Notes: generated from the letters alone by a model not told the origin. DNA of 64,000 nt from Sporomusaceae bacterium UBA7701 (GCA_002482545.1 DLGF01000020.1:275850-339849); one strand, 5' to 3'. Shown: positions 7,468-15,416, numbered from the stretch's first letter. Program-made: numbers and translations.

Positions 7468-8067
7468 GTGAAAATCGGCTATATGCGGACAAACCGTCAG
7501 GAACCCAATACCGATATGCAGCTTGCGGCGCTGAAAAAATTCGGTCCCGAAAAACTGTTTGAAGACAAATATTCCGTCAGGGACGCGACTCAGCCCCGGC
7601 TTCAGGCCTTGCTGGAATTCGTGCGGGCAGGCGATGTCGTATATGCCGAGAGCATGGGCCGCCTGGCCAGGAGCGCGGTCGGCTTTCTGGAAGTGGCCAG
7701 TCAACTGGCGGTGCGAGGGGTTGGGCTGGTGTGCCTGAAGGAGAGCTTTGACAGCGCCACGTCCGAAGGCGCTCACGCCATGGGGCTTTTTCAGGCGGTG
7801 CTCGGCCTGGAGCGGGAGGCGGCCAAGGACCGGCGGCAGGAGGGCATTGACGCCGCCTTGGTGAAAGGCAAGGCCTATGGCCGGCCGAAAATCGAGATTA
7901 CGGAAAACTTCGTTTCGATCTATAAGCGGTGGAAAGCCGGGGAAATCACCGCCGTGCAGGCGATGCAGGAAAGCGGGCTGAAAAAGAACACCTTCTACAA
8001 CCGGGTGAAGGAAATCGAACAGGCGGGCGTCTTTAAGAAGCTTACCTGGGGCATTCGCATCAACTAG
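7468..8067 (+). CDS. Serine recombinase (resolvase)-family protein with altered catalytic residues
   Basis: A 199-residue protein with the gamma-delta/Tn3 resolvase layout: N-terminal resolvase fold (about 1-120), long E helix (FQAVLGLEREAAKDRRQEGIDAAL), KGKAYGRPK linker, and a C-terminal helix-turn-helix (ITAVQAMQESGLKKNTFYNRV). In canonical enzymes the start reads YxRVS with the nucleophilic Ser; here it reads YMRTN, with Asn9 at that place. The D-R pair of the LDRLGR motif reads MGRLAR, so the conserved Asp is Gly. Arg7 and the two arginines of GRLAR remain. DNA binding is plausible, strand cleavage is not. GTG 7468 follows GGAGGG. It is monocistronic between two OPT genes, with no IS ends found. 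It may be a regulator derived from a resolvase. Confidence 0.82.
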   Translation: MKIGYMRTNRQEPNTDMQLAALKKFGPEKLFEDKYSVRDATQPRLQALLEFVRAGDVVYAESMGRLARSAVGFLEVASQLAVRGVGLVCLKESFDSATSEGAHAMGLFQAVLGLEREAAKDRRQEGIDAALVKGKAYGRPKIEITENFVSIYKRWKAGEITAVQAMQESGLKKNTFYNRVKEIEQAGVFKKLTWGIRIN

Positions 8068-8101
8068 CCTTCGCGCCGGTCTGGGGTTTATCTTCACGCT
8101 G

Positions 8102-8134
8102 AGCAGGTCAATTTCGACCTGCTTTTGTTGTTTT
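8102..8134 (+). terminator. Intrinsic terminator after the recombinase-like gene
   Basis: An 8-bp stem AGCAGGTC / GACCTGCT with a 6-nt loop, followed by TTTGTTGTTTT, 35 bp after the stop codon. Confidence 0.8.
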
Positions 8135-8273
8135 CCGCCGGCGGTTTCCCCGTATATCGGCTCAGGGAGGGCCGGATTTTTTCCAATAATTTTTAAACTG
8201 CGCGGCAGGAAATGTTTGAAAAGTGACGAACCTACATAGGGCAATCGATTTAGAATAATTATGCAAAATAGAT

Positions 8274-9764
8274 ATGGAAAAGGGGTGGATGAGGTTGGCT
8301 TGCACCCGGGAGCGTGTTCTGATTTCGCCGGTTGGGGTGGGCGCAGCTGCTCAGCCGGTGGTCAGCCTTGCACCGCCAAGGGATAACCTTGCGGTTTTCT
8401 CCGGCGAGGACGGCGGGCGGTTCCCGCGGCTTTTGGATGTGCTGAGGCTTGACGCCCTGCGGGAGACCAGCGTTCTCGCCGGTGCCGGGGGCCTGGGGCA
8501 TGAGGTGGAAACCGGCGAAATTCTGGAGGCTGTCGACGTCGCCGCCCTTGTGGCCAAAGCCGTTTTGGACGGCGGCGACCTGAGCCTGCTGGCCCAGTCC
8601 TTGTCCGGCAGGCTGCAGAACACGGTAGTCGTCAGCGACCGCGATTACCAGGTGCTGGCGTTTTCCTCCGCCGGCGAGGGGACCGGGAATCGCGCCGGAA
8701 GGCGCAATATCCGCACCCGAACTTTGGAACTGTTTTTGCGCGGGCTTGAAAATTCCGCCGAGCCTTTGGCGGAAGGGGCGTCGTCCTTTGTCCTGCCGCT
8801 TCCGGTTGGCGGGGAAATCGCCGGCTATTTGGCGGTCCTGGAAAAAGGCCGCAAAGTCTCCCCCGCCGAGCGCTCGGCTCTGGAACAGTCCGGTTTTTTG
8901 GTGGCCATGGCAATTTTGAAGTGCTGCTTTGCCGAGCATTATGAGCGGCGGCGCCAGAGCGATCTGATTTTTGAATTGGTGGAAGGGTCTGGCGAAATGG
9001 AGCCGGCGCTGGATGAACGGGTCAGAAAAGCCAACCCCTTCCTGGAAAAACCCGGCCATATCCTTTGGGTCGAGCTGGTGAGCCCTGCCGTCGGCAAAGA
9101 CCCTGTCCGGGGTGATGCGGAGCCGGGGCCGGTAAAGCTTAAGGACAAAGCCTTGGCCCTGCTGGCCGGCCACCTGACCTCGCGCCACGAGGAACTGGTG
9201 GTGGCCCGCCAGGCGGATAAATTGCTGCTGTTTCTTCCGGTGGAGGGCGGCAAAGCCGATGAGAAGCGTTTGGGGGCCGTGGCGGCAAATTTGCGGGAAG
9301 AGCTGGCCGCGCTTATGCCGGCGCGGGAGGTGGCCCTTGGCGTCAGCAGGCCCTGCTGCGGGTATCGGGATTGGCCCTCGGCCTATCGCGAGGCGCGGGA
9401 GGCCGCGCGGATCGGCGCTGAGCTGGGCGGCGGCGGGAAGGTTTACCGCTTCGGCGATATGGGGGGGTATCAGTTGCTGGCCAGACTGCGCGGCAGCAGC
9501 GAACTGACCGGCTTTTATCAAAGCGTCCTGGGCAAGCTGGACCGGCTGGAGGCCCATGCCCGCAACGAAATGATCAAGACCCTGGAAATGCATTTTGCCG
9601 CCAACGGCAGCATCAACCGGATGGCGGAACTGATGTACATGCACCGCAACAGCCTGAAATACCGGCTGGACAAAATCGAAGAGCTGCTCGGCGTGGACTT
9701 GGACGATCCGGAGATTCGCTTCAATCTGCAGCTGGCCCTGCGGATCCGCCATTTCCTGCGGTAA
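8274..9764 (+). CDS. PucR/CdaR-family transcriptional regulator
   Basis: A protein of about 496 residues. Its C-terminus has the PucR-type helix-turn-helix (AARNEMIKTLEMHFAANGSI to MYMHRNSLKYRLDKIEELLG; conserved HRNSLKYRL at about 462-470). The middle has a GGDEF-like/CdaR sensor core, and residues about 50-100 (LLDVLRLDALRETSVLAGAGGL) resemble the PucR N-terminal domain that senses purine- or amino-acid-related metabolites. The first 45 residues do not resemble the family. ATG 8274 or ATG 8289 (behind AAGGGG) fits a transcript starting just upstream, though a start near 8430 would give a more standard N-terminus. It lies 127 bp upstream of the OPT-PqqD-aminopeptidase operon in the same direction and is its likely regulator. 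Confidence 0.85.
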   Translation: MEKGWMRLACTRERVLISPVGVGAAAQPVVSLAPPRDNLAVFSGEDGGRFPRLLDVLRLDALRETSVLAGAGGLGHEVETGEILEAVDVAALVAKAVLDGGDLSLLAQSLSGRLQNTVVVSDRDYQVLAFSSAGEGTGNRAGRRNIRTRTLELFLRGLENSAEPLAEGASSFVLPLPVGGEIAGYLAVLEKGRKVSPAERSALEQSGFLVAMAILKCCFAEHYERRRQSDLIFELVEGSGEMEPALDERVRKANPFLEKPGHILWVELVSPAVGKDPVRGDAEPGPVKLKDKALALLAGHLTSRHEELVVARQADKLLLFLPVEGGKADEKRLGAVAANLREELAALMPAREVALGVSRPCCGYRDWPSAYREAREAARIGAELGGGGKVYRFGDMGGYQLLARLRGSSELTGFYQSVLGKLDRLEAHARNEMIKTLEMHFAANGSINRMAELMYMHRNSLKYRLDKIEELLGVDLDDPEIRFNLQLALRIRHFLR

Positions 9765-9891
9765 GCTTTTGTACCAAGCTGACAAAAATTTTCGCAATTT
9801 TTTGTGCAATGGCGACGATGACTTGCCTCGGGTTTGAAACTATAGTAGGGGATGGACCCGAGTCCCAGCAACCAAAGAAAGGTGAGTGAAA

Positions 9892-11832
9892 ATGAGCGAG
9901 AACAGGAAATTGAATTATCTCAATGTGGCCGGCCGGGATTATGTTCCTTATGTTCCTGCCGACAAGGTCATCCCCGAATTCACCGCAACCGCAATTATCC
10001 TTGGCGCCATCCTGGCTATCGTGTTCGGCATGGCCAATGCTTATCTCGGGCTGAAAGCGGGCCTGACCGTCAGCGCCACCATTCCGGCGGCGGTTATCTC
10101 GATGGGCATTCTGAAGGGAATCTTAAAACGGGGCACCATCCTCGAAAACACGATCGCCCAAACCATCGCTTCCTCCGGTGAAGCTACCGCCGCAGGCATC
10201 ATCTTCACCATTCCCGCCCTGTTTTTGTGGGGCTACACCCCGAGCAACCTGACCATCGGGACAATGGCGATTCTCGGCGGCACGCTGGGCGTTGTCCTGA
10301 TGATTCCGCTGCGTCGCCTGCTGATCGTCGACGAGCATCATTCTCTGCCTTATCCTGAAGGAACGGCCTGCGCCGAGGTTCTGGTGGTGGGAGACCAGGG
10401 CGGCAGCGGAGCTAAGACGGTATTCGGCGGCATCGTGGCCGGCGCCGTTTACAAATTCCTGATGGGGGCCATGGGGGCCTGGGAAGAGAACCCGGAATGG
10501 GTCATCCCGGGCCTGAAGGGCGGAGCGATCGGGTTTGACGTGTTGCCGGCCCTGCTAGGCGTCGGTTTCATCATCGGGCCGCGCGCCTCCTTCACCATGC
10601 TGGCCGGCGGCATCCTCAGCTGGTGCGTATTGATGCCTCTCATCTCTTACTTCGGCAGCGGCCTGCCCACGCCGGTCTATCCTGCGACCGTCCCGATCGG
10701 AGAGATGGACCACTGGGATCTGTGGAGCAAATATATCCGCTATATCGGCGCAGGCGGCGTGGCGGTCGGCGGCATCATCAGCCTGATCAAGTCCCTGCCG
10801 ACGATCATCGGCTCCTTCCGGTTCGCCATGAGCGGGCTGAGCAAGGGAAGCGGCGAAGTTTCCACCCTGAGAACCCAGCGCGACATGTCGATGCTGATCA
10901 TCCTGATTATCGCCGCGGTCATCGTCTTCTACATCGCCCTGTCGCCGCAGTTCAACGTGGGCTTTGTGGGCGGCATCCTCGTCCTGATCTTCGGTTTCTT
11001 TTTCACCACCGTATCTTCCCGGATCGTCGGCCTCATCGGCTCGTCCAGCAATCCGGTCTCCGGCATGACGATCGGTACGATGATTATTGTGTCGTTGATC
11101 TTCAAAGCCATGGGCTGGGCCGGATCGGAAGCCATGGTGGCGGCTCTGACCACCGGCGCCCTGGTTTGCATCTCCATCGCCATGGCCGGTGACACCTCCC
11201 AGGACCTGAAAACCGCCTTTCTGGTGGGCGCAACGCCGAAAGCGCAACAGTGGGGCCTGATTATCGGAGTTCTGGCCTCCTCGCTGGTCATGGGTGGAAC
11301 GCTGGTCATGCTGAACAGCTCCTACGGCTTCGGCACGAAGGAGCTGGCGGCGCCCCAAGCCACGCTGATGTCGCTCGTGGTCGAGGGAGTCATCAACGGT
11401 TCCCTGCCCTGGGGCCTCGTGGGCGTCGGCGCGTTTGTGGCGATTATGGCCGAATGCCTCGGGCTGTCGGTTCTGGCATTTGCCGTAGGCATGTATCTGC
11501 CGATTCACACCGGCGCAGCCATCGCCATGGGCGGTCTGCTCCAATTGCTCTTTACCAAGATGGTTAAGAAGAGTGAGGAAACTCCCCGGATGGAAGAGGG
11601 CATTTTGCTGGCTTCCGGCCTGATTGCCGGCGACTCGCTGATGGGGATCATTCTGGCGCTCTTCGTCTACAAGGGCATCGACCTGTCGCTGCATGTCGCC
11701 TGGGGCGGCTTCCTCAACGCCGCATCCTTCGGAATGTTCGCGCTCCTGGGGCTTGGCATGCTATACTATATCTTGAACACGAAAATCGACTCCGCACAGG
11801 AAGAGAAAGAGGAGAAGGTCATCGGTGGGTAA
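9892..11832 (+). CDS. OPT family oligopeptide transporter (second copy)
   Basis: A 646-residue polytopic membrane protein, clearly paralogous to the gene at 5301: NAYLGLKAGLTVSATIPAAV, SLPYPEGTACAEVLVVGDQG, SNPVSGMTIGTMI and AAPQATLMSLVVEGVINGSLPW sit at matching places. OPT proteins import peptides or related chelates across the inner membrane. ATG 9892 follows AAAGGTGAG. Its last 8 bases overlap the start of the PqqD-like gene, so the two are translationally coupled and head an operon that ends with an aminopeptidase at 13555. That context supports peptide uptake followed by hydrolysis. The ligand is not evident. Confidence 0.9.
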   Translation: MSENRKLNYLNVAGRDYVPYVPADKVIPEFTATAIILGAILAIVFGMANAYLGLKAGLTVSATIPAAVISMGILKGILKRGTILENTIAQTIASSGEATAAGIIFTIPALFLWGYTPSNLTIGTMAILGGTLGVVLMIPLRRLLIVDEHHSLPYPEGTACAEVLVVGDQGGSGAKTVFGGIVAGAVYKFLMGAMGAWEENPEWVIPGLKGGAIGFDVLPALLGVGFIIGPRASFTMLAGGILSWCVLMPLISYFGSGLPTPVYPATVPIGEMDHWDLWSKYIRYIGAGGVAVGGIISLIKSLPTIIGSFRFAMSGLSKGSGEVSTLRTQRDMSMLIILIIAAVIVFYIALSPQFNVGFVGGILVLIFGFFFTTVSSRIVGLIGSSSNPVSGMTIGTMIIVSLIFKAMGWAGSEAMVAALTTGALVCISIAMAGDTSQDLKTAFLVGATPKAQQWGLIIGVLASSLVMGGTLVMLNSSYGFGTKELAAPQATLMSLVVEGVINGSLPWGLVGVGAFVAIMAECLGLSVLAFAVGMYLPIHTGAAIAMGGLLQLLFTKMVKKSEETPRMEEGILLASGLIAGDSLMGIILALFVYKGIDLSLHVAWGGFLNAASFGMFALLGLGMLYYILNTKIDSAQEEKEEKVIGG

Positions 11833-12190
11833 CGACAACCTGCTGCTCATGCGTCCGGAAAATTCCCCGAATGTTACCGCCGAGGCGAGGGATGGCCAGC
11901 TTATGCTGGTCGTCCGCCGCACCGGCTTGCTGAGCCGTCTCTGCACGAAGTGGTTCCATACTCCCGGCGTCACGACCATCGCCTTGGATGACTACGGTTC
12001 GTTTGTCTGGCAGTATTGCGACGGAAATTATACTGTCGGGGAAATTGCCGGAGCCATGCGGGAGCGTTTCGGCTGTGAGGCCGAACCGGTTCTGGAAAGG
12101 CTGGTGGTGTTTTTGCGGATGCTGGCGAACAATCGGTTGGTCGTGCTTTCCAAACCGCGGGAAGTTGAGGTGGCTAGCGCATGCCGGTAG
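11825..12190 (+). CDS. PqqD-like peptide-chaperone family protein
   Basis: A 121-residue protein containing one PqqD-like winged-helix domain at about residues 45-112: TPGVTTIALDDYGSFVW, then the hallmark CDGNYTVGEIAGAM and LERLVVFLRMLANNRLV. PqqD domains (RiPP recognition elements) bind leader peptides and present them to modifying enzymes. No radical SAM enzyme, other RiPP enzyme or precursor peptide lies nearby. GTG 11825 sits inside the 3' end of the OPT gene behind GAGGAGAAGG, and its end overlaps the next gene by 10 bp. Within this operon the domain may instead bind imported peptides or a transporter tail; that is inference. The N-terminal 40 residues are family-atypical. Confidence 0.8.
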   Translation: MGNDNLLLMRPENSPNVTAEARDGQLMLVVRRTGLLSRLCTKWFHTPGVTTIALDDYGSFVWQYCDGNYTVGEIAGAMRERFGCEAEPVLERLVVFLRMLANNRLVVLSKPREVEVASACR

Positions 12191-12543
12191 AAGTTTTTAT
12201 CCTGGGAACGCTGGGGTTCGCCGTCTGCGGCGCGGTACTCTATGTCTGGGGCTATCGCCGTTCCCGCCGGATGCCGCAGGCCCTTCAGCGGCAGATGGGG
12301 CAGCTTCTCGAACAGAAAATCCTAGCCGTGTTGGCGGAATGCCCCGAGGGCGCGACCCTGAAAAATTTGGCCGGGGCGATTAAAAACGCCAGGATCGGCA
12401 ATCAATTGCAAGGTTACCGGTTGGCGGTCGACAATCATCTGGTGGCCGCTGAAGCCGTTGTACAGCGGATGGTGGCGCGGGGCCTCGTGCGCGAGGCCGT
12501 CGCGGGCCAGACCAAGCGGTATTTTTGCATCCCCCGGCCCTAG
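12181..12543 (+). CDS. Small membrane-anchored protein with predicted winged-helix-like region, function unknown
   Basis: 120 residues. A single hydrophobic segment (about 4-24, VFILGTLGFAVCGAVLYVWGY) is followed by a positively charged RRSRRM stop-transfer sequence, so the rest should face the cytoplasm. Residues about 40-118 look helical and end in a strand-rich tail (MVARGLVREAVAGQTKRYFCI), the pattern of a small winged helix-turn-helix with its beta wing. I do not recognise a family. It starts within the PqqD-like gene (10-bp overlap) and precedes the aminopeptidase by 55 bp. It may tether DNA, peptide or partner proteins at the membrane; nothing in the sequence decides this. Confidence 0.7.
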   Translation: MPVEVFILGTLGFAVCGAVLYVWGYRRSRRMPQALQRQMGQLLEQKILAVLAECPEGATLKNLAGAIKNARIGNQLQGYRLAVDNHLVAAEAVVQRMVARGLVREAVAGQTKRYFCIPRP

Positions 12544-12598
12544 CCAGGTGGCGGGCCGTCAAGGGACTCACGCGAGGACAATCGAAGGAGGTATCGTG

Positions 12599-13555
12599 AT
12601 GGAGGAAAAATTGGCGCGCAGCGCGGAAATTGCCATCCGCGACTGCATGGGGGTAAAACCCGGAGAGAATGTGCTGATCGTCACCGACGGACCCAAGCGC
12701 GAGATCGGCCGCGCCCTATGGCAGCAAGCCATCGAAGCCGGGGCCGACGCCGTCTATATGGAGATGACTCCCCGCAAGACGCATGGCACCGAGCCGCCGG
12801 CGATGGTGGCCGAAGCGATGAAAAAGGCGGATGTCGTTCTGGGTCCGACGTCCAAATCCTTTTCCCACACCGCGGCCCGGAAAGCGGCCAATAAGGCCGG
12901 CGCCCGGATCGCCACCCTTCCCGATATTACGGAAGATATGATGAAACGCACGCTGTGCGCCGACTACAAGAAGATTGGCGCGGTCAGCGAGAGATTCGCC
13001 CAAATTTTGAACGATGGAAAACAGGTGCACCTGACCACCCAGGCCGGGACGGAGCTTACCATGTCCATCGCCGGCCGGGAAGCGCACCCCGATACGGGGC
13101 TCAACCATACGCCCGGCTCTTTCAGCAATCTGCCGGCCGGGGAAGCCTACATCGCGCCCCTGGAAGATACGGCCGAGGGCCTGTTGGTGGTGGACGGGGC
13201 GATGGCCGGGATCGGCGTGCTGTCCGCACCCATTAAAATGACGGTGGAAAAAGGCTATGTCACCAGGGTCGAGGGCGGCCCGGAAGCGTCCCAACTGGAA
13301 GGTATGCTGGCCGAATACGGCAAACCGGCCCGGAATATCGCCGAACTGGGCATCGGGACCAACGATATGGCGATCATAACCGGAAAAATCCTCGAAGACG
13401 AGAAAGTTCTGGGGACGGTGCACGTAGCGCTGGGCAACAGCGTGAGCTTTGGCGGCAAAGTCGATGTGCCCATCCATCTCGACGGCATCTTGAATGCCCC
13501 GACTCTCACCGTCGACGGCAGGGTCATTATCAAGGACGGCAAGCATCTCATTTGA
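12599..13555 (+). CDS. Leucyl aminopeptidase-like protein (M29/NicX-type fold)
   Basis: A 318-residue protein of the thermophilic aminopeptidase/2,5-dihydroxypyridine dioxygenase-like group. Such enzymes use a dinuclear metal site to remove N-terminal residues from peptides. Recognisable stretches are GVKPGENVLIVTD near the N-terminus, and the C-terminal half with NLPAGEAYIAPLEDTAEG, ELGIGTNDMA, VLGTVHVALGNSVSFGG and VDVPIHLDGIL, which supply the Glu/His metal ligands (E and H in GEAYIAP, GTVHVALG and HLDG). ATG 12599 follows AAGGAGG. It is shorter than classical M29 enzymes (around 400) but close to this subgroup. As last gene of the OPT operon it probably degrades imported peptides. Confidence 0.82.
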   Translation: MEEKLARSAEIAIRDCMGVKPGENVLIVTDGPKREIGRALWQQAIEAGADAVYMEMTPRKTHGTEPPAMVAEAMKKADVVLGPTSKSFSHTAARKAANKAGARIATLPDITEDMMKRTLCADYKKIGAVSERFAQILNDGKQVHLTTQAGTELTMSIAGREAHPDTGLNHTPGSFSNLPAGEAYIAPLEDTAEGLLVVDGAMAGIGVLSAPIKMTVEKGYVTRVEGGPEASQLEGMLAEYGKPARNIAELGIGTNDMAIITGKILEDEKVLGTVHVALGNSVSFGGKVDVPIHLDGILNAPTLTVDGRVIIKDGKHLI

Positions 13556-13576
13556 CTGTGAGCAAAAATAGGGGAA

Positions 13577-13616
13577 AGGACGCCTTGGGTGCTTAGCTCA
13601 GGGCGTCCTTTTTTTG
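13577..13616 (+). terminator. Intrinsic terminator of the OPT-aminopeptidase operon
   Basis: AAGGACGCCTTG... pairs with ...AGGGCGTCCTT (10 bp with one G-U pair) around a roughly 12-nt loop and runs into seven T residues. Confidence 0.85.
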
Positions 13617-13685
13617 AATGAAAGTTACCAGGCGGCAAGGCGGCATAATCAGGTCCGGGGCGGTAAAAAATAATCTTATCCTGCT

Positions 13686-13740
13686 TTGACAACGGGAAAA
13701 AAGTTTGCTATATTAAAGGTAATAAATCCTATCGCAATAG
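13686..13740 (+). promoter_or_regulatory. Sigma-A promoter of the isc operon with candidate Rrf2 operator
   Basis: TTGACA (13686-13691), a 17-bp spacer and TATATT (13709-13714) form a near-consensus promoter. Just downstream, CTAT-CGCA-ATAG (13729-13740) followed by GTCGG is an interrupted inverted repeat at about +8 to +20, where an Rrf2-family repressor could block transcription. The promoter is strong evidence; the operator is tentative. Confidence 0.6.
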
Positions 13741-13763
13741 TCGGAAAAGCGGGAGCGATGGAC

Positions 13764-14186
13764 ATGAAAATATCAACCAAGGGCCGATACGGGGTGTCGG
13801 CGATGTACGATCTCGCATTGCACTATGGGCAGGGTCCGATTTCGCTGAAAAGCGTTGCCCAGCGGCAGGGGATATCCGAGCATTATCTGGAGCAGCTCAT
13901 GGGTACTTTACGCAAGGCAGGCTATGTCAAAAGCATCCGGGGAGCCCAGGGCGGATACACGCTGACCAAGGACCCCTCCCAGATCACGGTGGGAGATATC
14001 ATCCGGATTATGGAAGGGCCGATTGCGCCGGTGGATTGTCTCCTGACGGACGCGGCGCACAACGAATATTGCGCCCGGGCCCAAATCTGCGTCACGCGGG
14101 GCGTATGGGCCAAGGTGCGCGACAGTATCGATTCGGTTCTGGATTCCATTTCACTGGCCGACTTGGCCGGCGAAGAAAAAGCATAA
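13764..14186 (+). CDS. iscR: Rrf2-family transcriptional regulator, IscR-type
   Basis: A 140-residue winged-helix regulator. MKISTKGRYGVSAMYDLAL is the typical Rrf2 start, with the recognition helix near ISEHYLEQLMGTLRKAGYV and the wing SIRGAQGGYTL. Cys92, Cys103 and Cys109 lie in the loop that ligates [2Fe-2S] in IscR, favouring an Fe-S sensor over CymR, which lacks such a cluster. ATG 13764 has GGGAGC at suitable spacing; ATG 13758 is too close to it. The gene heads an operon with nifS, nifU and mnmA, so it probably adjusts Fe-S assembly to cluster demand and represses its own promoter. Confidence 0.88.
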   Translation: MKISTKGRYGVSAMYDLALHYGQGPISLKSVAQRQGISEHYLEQLMGTLRKAGYVKSIRGAQGGYTLTKDPSQITVGDIIRIMEGPIAPVDCLLTDAAHNEYCARAQICVTRGVWAKVRDSIDSVLDSISLADLAGEEKA

Positions 14187-14201
14187 GGAGTGATTAGTAC
14201 C

Positions 14202-15416
14202 ATGAAACGTATTTACTTCGACCATTCCGCAACCACCCCCGTCGATCGGGAAGCAGCGGCATTGGCGCTGGAATACATGACGGACAAATTTGGCAATGCG
14301 TCCAGTATTCACAGCTTCGGGCGCGAATCCCGCAAAGCGGTTGACGCCGCCCGCGAGCAAGTCGCGGCCTTGCTCGGCGCCACTCCTAACGAGATCTTTT
14401 TCACCAGCGGCGGCACTGAGGGGGACAACCTTGCCATTAAAGGCGTCGCTTTCGCCAATCGCAAAAAAGGCAACCATATCATCACCTCAGCCATTGAGCA
14501 CCATGCAATTCTTCATACCTGTGAGTATTTGGAGAAGCAGGGCTATGAGGTTACTTATCTCCCGGTCGACGAATACGGCATGGTCCGGATCGAGGACCTG
14601 AAAAAGGCGATTACCGATAAAACCATTCTCATCAGCATCATGTTCGCCAACAACGAAGTGGGGACCCTCCAGCCGGTGAAGGAAATCGGCCGGATCGCCC
14701 GGGAAAAGGGGATTTACTTCCACACCGACGCCGTTCAGGCCGCCGGGAATTATCCCATTGACGTGAATGAACTGAATATTGATCTTCTGACGCTGTCCGG
14801 CCATAAGTTCCATGCGCCGAAAGGCATCGGGGCCCTATACATACGCCGGGGGGTCAAGGTCGACGAGATTCAGCACGGCGGCGGCCATGAGCGCAATATG
14901 CGGGCCGGCACGGAAAATGTGCCCGGGATCGCCGGGCTGGGCAAGGCCGCCGAAATCGCCAAGCGGGATATGGAGAAAAAGACCGCCCGCCTTCGTTCGA
15001 TGCGGGACCGCATTATCCGCGAGATCACCGAAAAGATTCCCCATATCAAGCTCAACGGCCACCCGACCGAACGGATGCCCGGCAATGTCAACTTCAGCTT
15101 CCTCTATGTCGAGGGCGAGTCGCTGCTCCTCAACCTGGACCTCAAGGGCATCGCGGCATCGAGCGGCTCGGCCTGCACCTCGGGCTCGCTGGATCCCTCT
15201 CACGTCCTGCTGGCCATGGGGATGACCCATGAGGTGGCTCACGGCTCCCTGCGCGTTACCCTTGGCCGGGACAACACCGACGAGGATGTCGATTATTTCC
15301 TGGAAGTGCTGCCGGAAATCATCAGCCGCCTCAGGGCGATGTCTCCGCTGTTCGGCGCAGGCGGCACCGCCCGGGCGGGCAATCCCTGCAGCGAATGCCA
15401 GGCCCATTCCCATTAA
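14202..15416 (+). CDS. nifS: Cysteine desulfurase (NifS/IscS-type)
   Basis: A 404-residue PLP enzyme that removes sulfur from cysteine as a persulfide for Fe-S assembly and tRNA thiolation. YFDHSATTPVD opens the protein, SGGTEGDNLAIKG binds PLP phosphate, Lys202 in SGHKFHAPKG is the Schiff-base lysine, and Cys325 in SSGSACTSGS is the persulfide carrier on a long flexible loop, a class I arrangement. The C-terminal NPCSECQAHSH is Cys/His-rich and may hand sulfur or metal onward. ATG 14202 follows AAGGAG; GTG 14190 is too close to that site. Partners nifU (28 bp downstream) and mnmA are immediate acceptors. Confidence 0.96.
   Translation: MKRIYFDHSATTPVDREAAALALEYMTDKFGNASSIHSFGRESRKAVDAAREQVAALLGATPNEIFFTSGGTEGDNLAIKGVAFANRKKGNHIITSAIEHHAILHTCEYLEKQGYEVTYLPVDEYGMVRIEDLKKAITDKTILISIMFANNEVGTLQPVKEIGRIAREKGIYFHTDAVQAAGNYPIDVNELNIDLLTLSGHKFHAPKGIGALYIRRGVKVDEIQHGGGHERNMRAGTENVPGIAGLGKAAEIAKRDMEKKTARLRSMRDRIIREITEKIPHIKLNGHPTERMPGNVNFSFLYVEGESLLLNLDLKGIAASSGSACTSGSLDPSHVLLAMGMTHEVAHGSLRVTLGRDNTDEDVDYFLEVLPEIISRLRAMSPLFGAGGTARAGNPCSECQAHSH

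Noticed and set aside
7237..8134. Insertion sequence or transposon around the recombinase-family gene
   Set aside because: No terminal inverted repeats or target duplications were found on either side, and catalytic residues are missing; the two hairpins are ordinary terminators.
8259..9809. 516-codon minus-strand open frame opposite the PucR-type regulator
   Set aside because: Antisense shadow of a GC-rich gene; the plus strand has the HRNSLKYRL helix-turn-helix, and the minus frame shows only low-complexity composition.
9823..9846. TTGCCT ... TATAGT as a promoter for the second OPT operon
   Set aside because: The spacer is only 12 bp. A TGACTT with a 16-bp spacer is possible but too weak to list.
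10555..11694. Minus-strand open frame opposite the second OPT gene
   Set aside because: Its composition (His, Asp, Gln and Gly rich) is typical of a frame read opposite a membrane protein; no motifs seen.
11825..13555. RiPP biosynthetic cluster suggested by the PqqD-like domain
   Set aside because: No radical SAM, cyclodehydratase, lanthipeptide enzyme or short precursor frame with a core peptide was found within the surrounding block.
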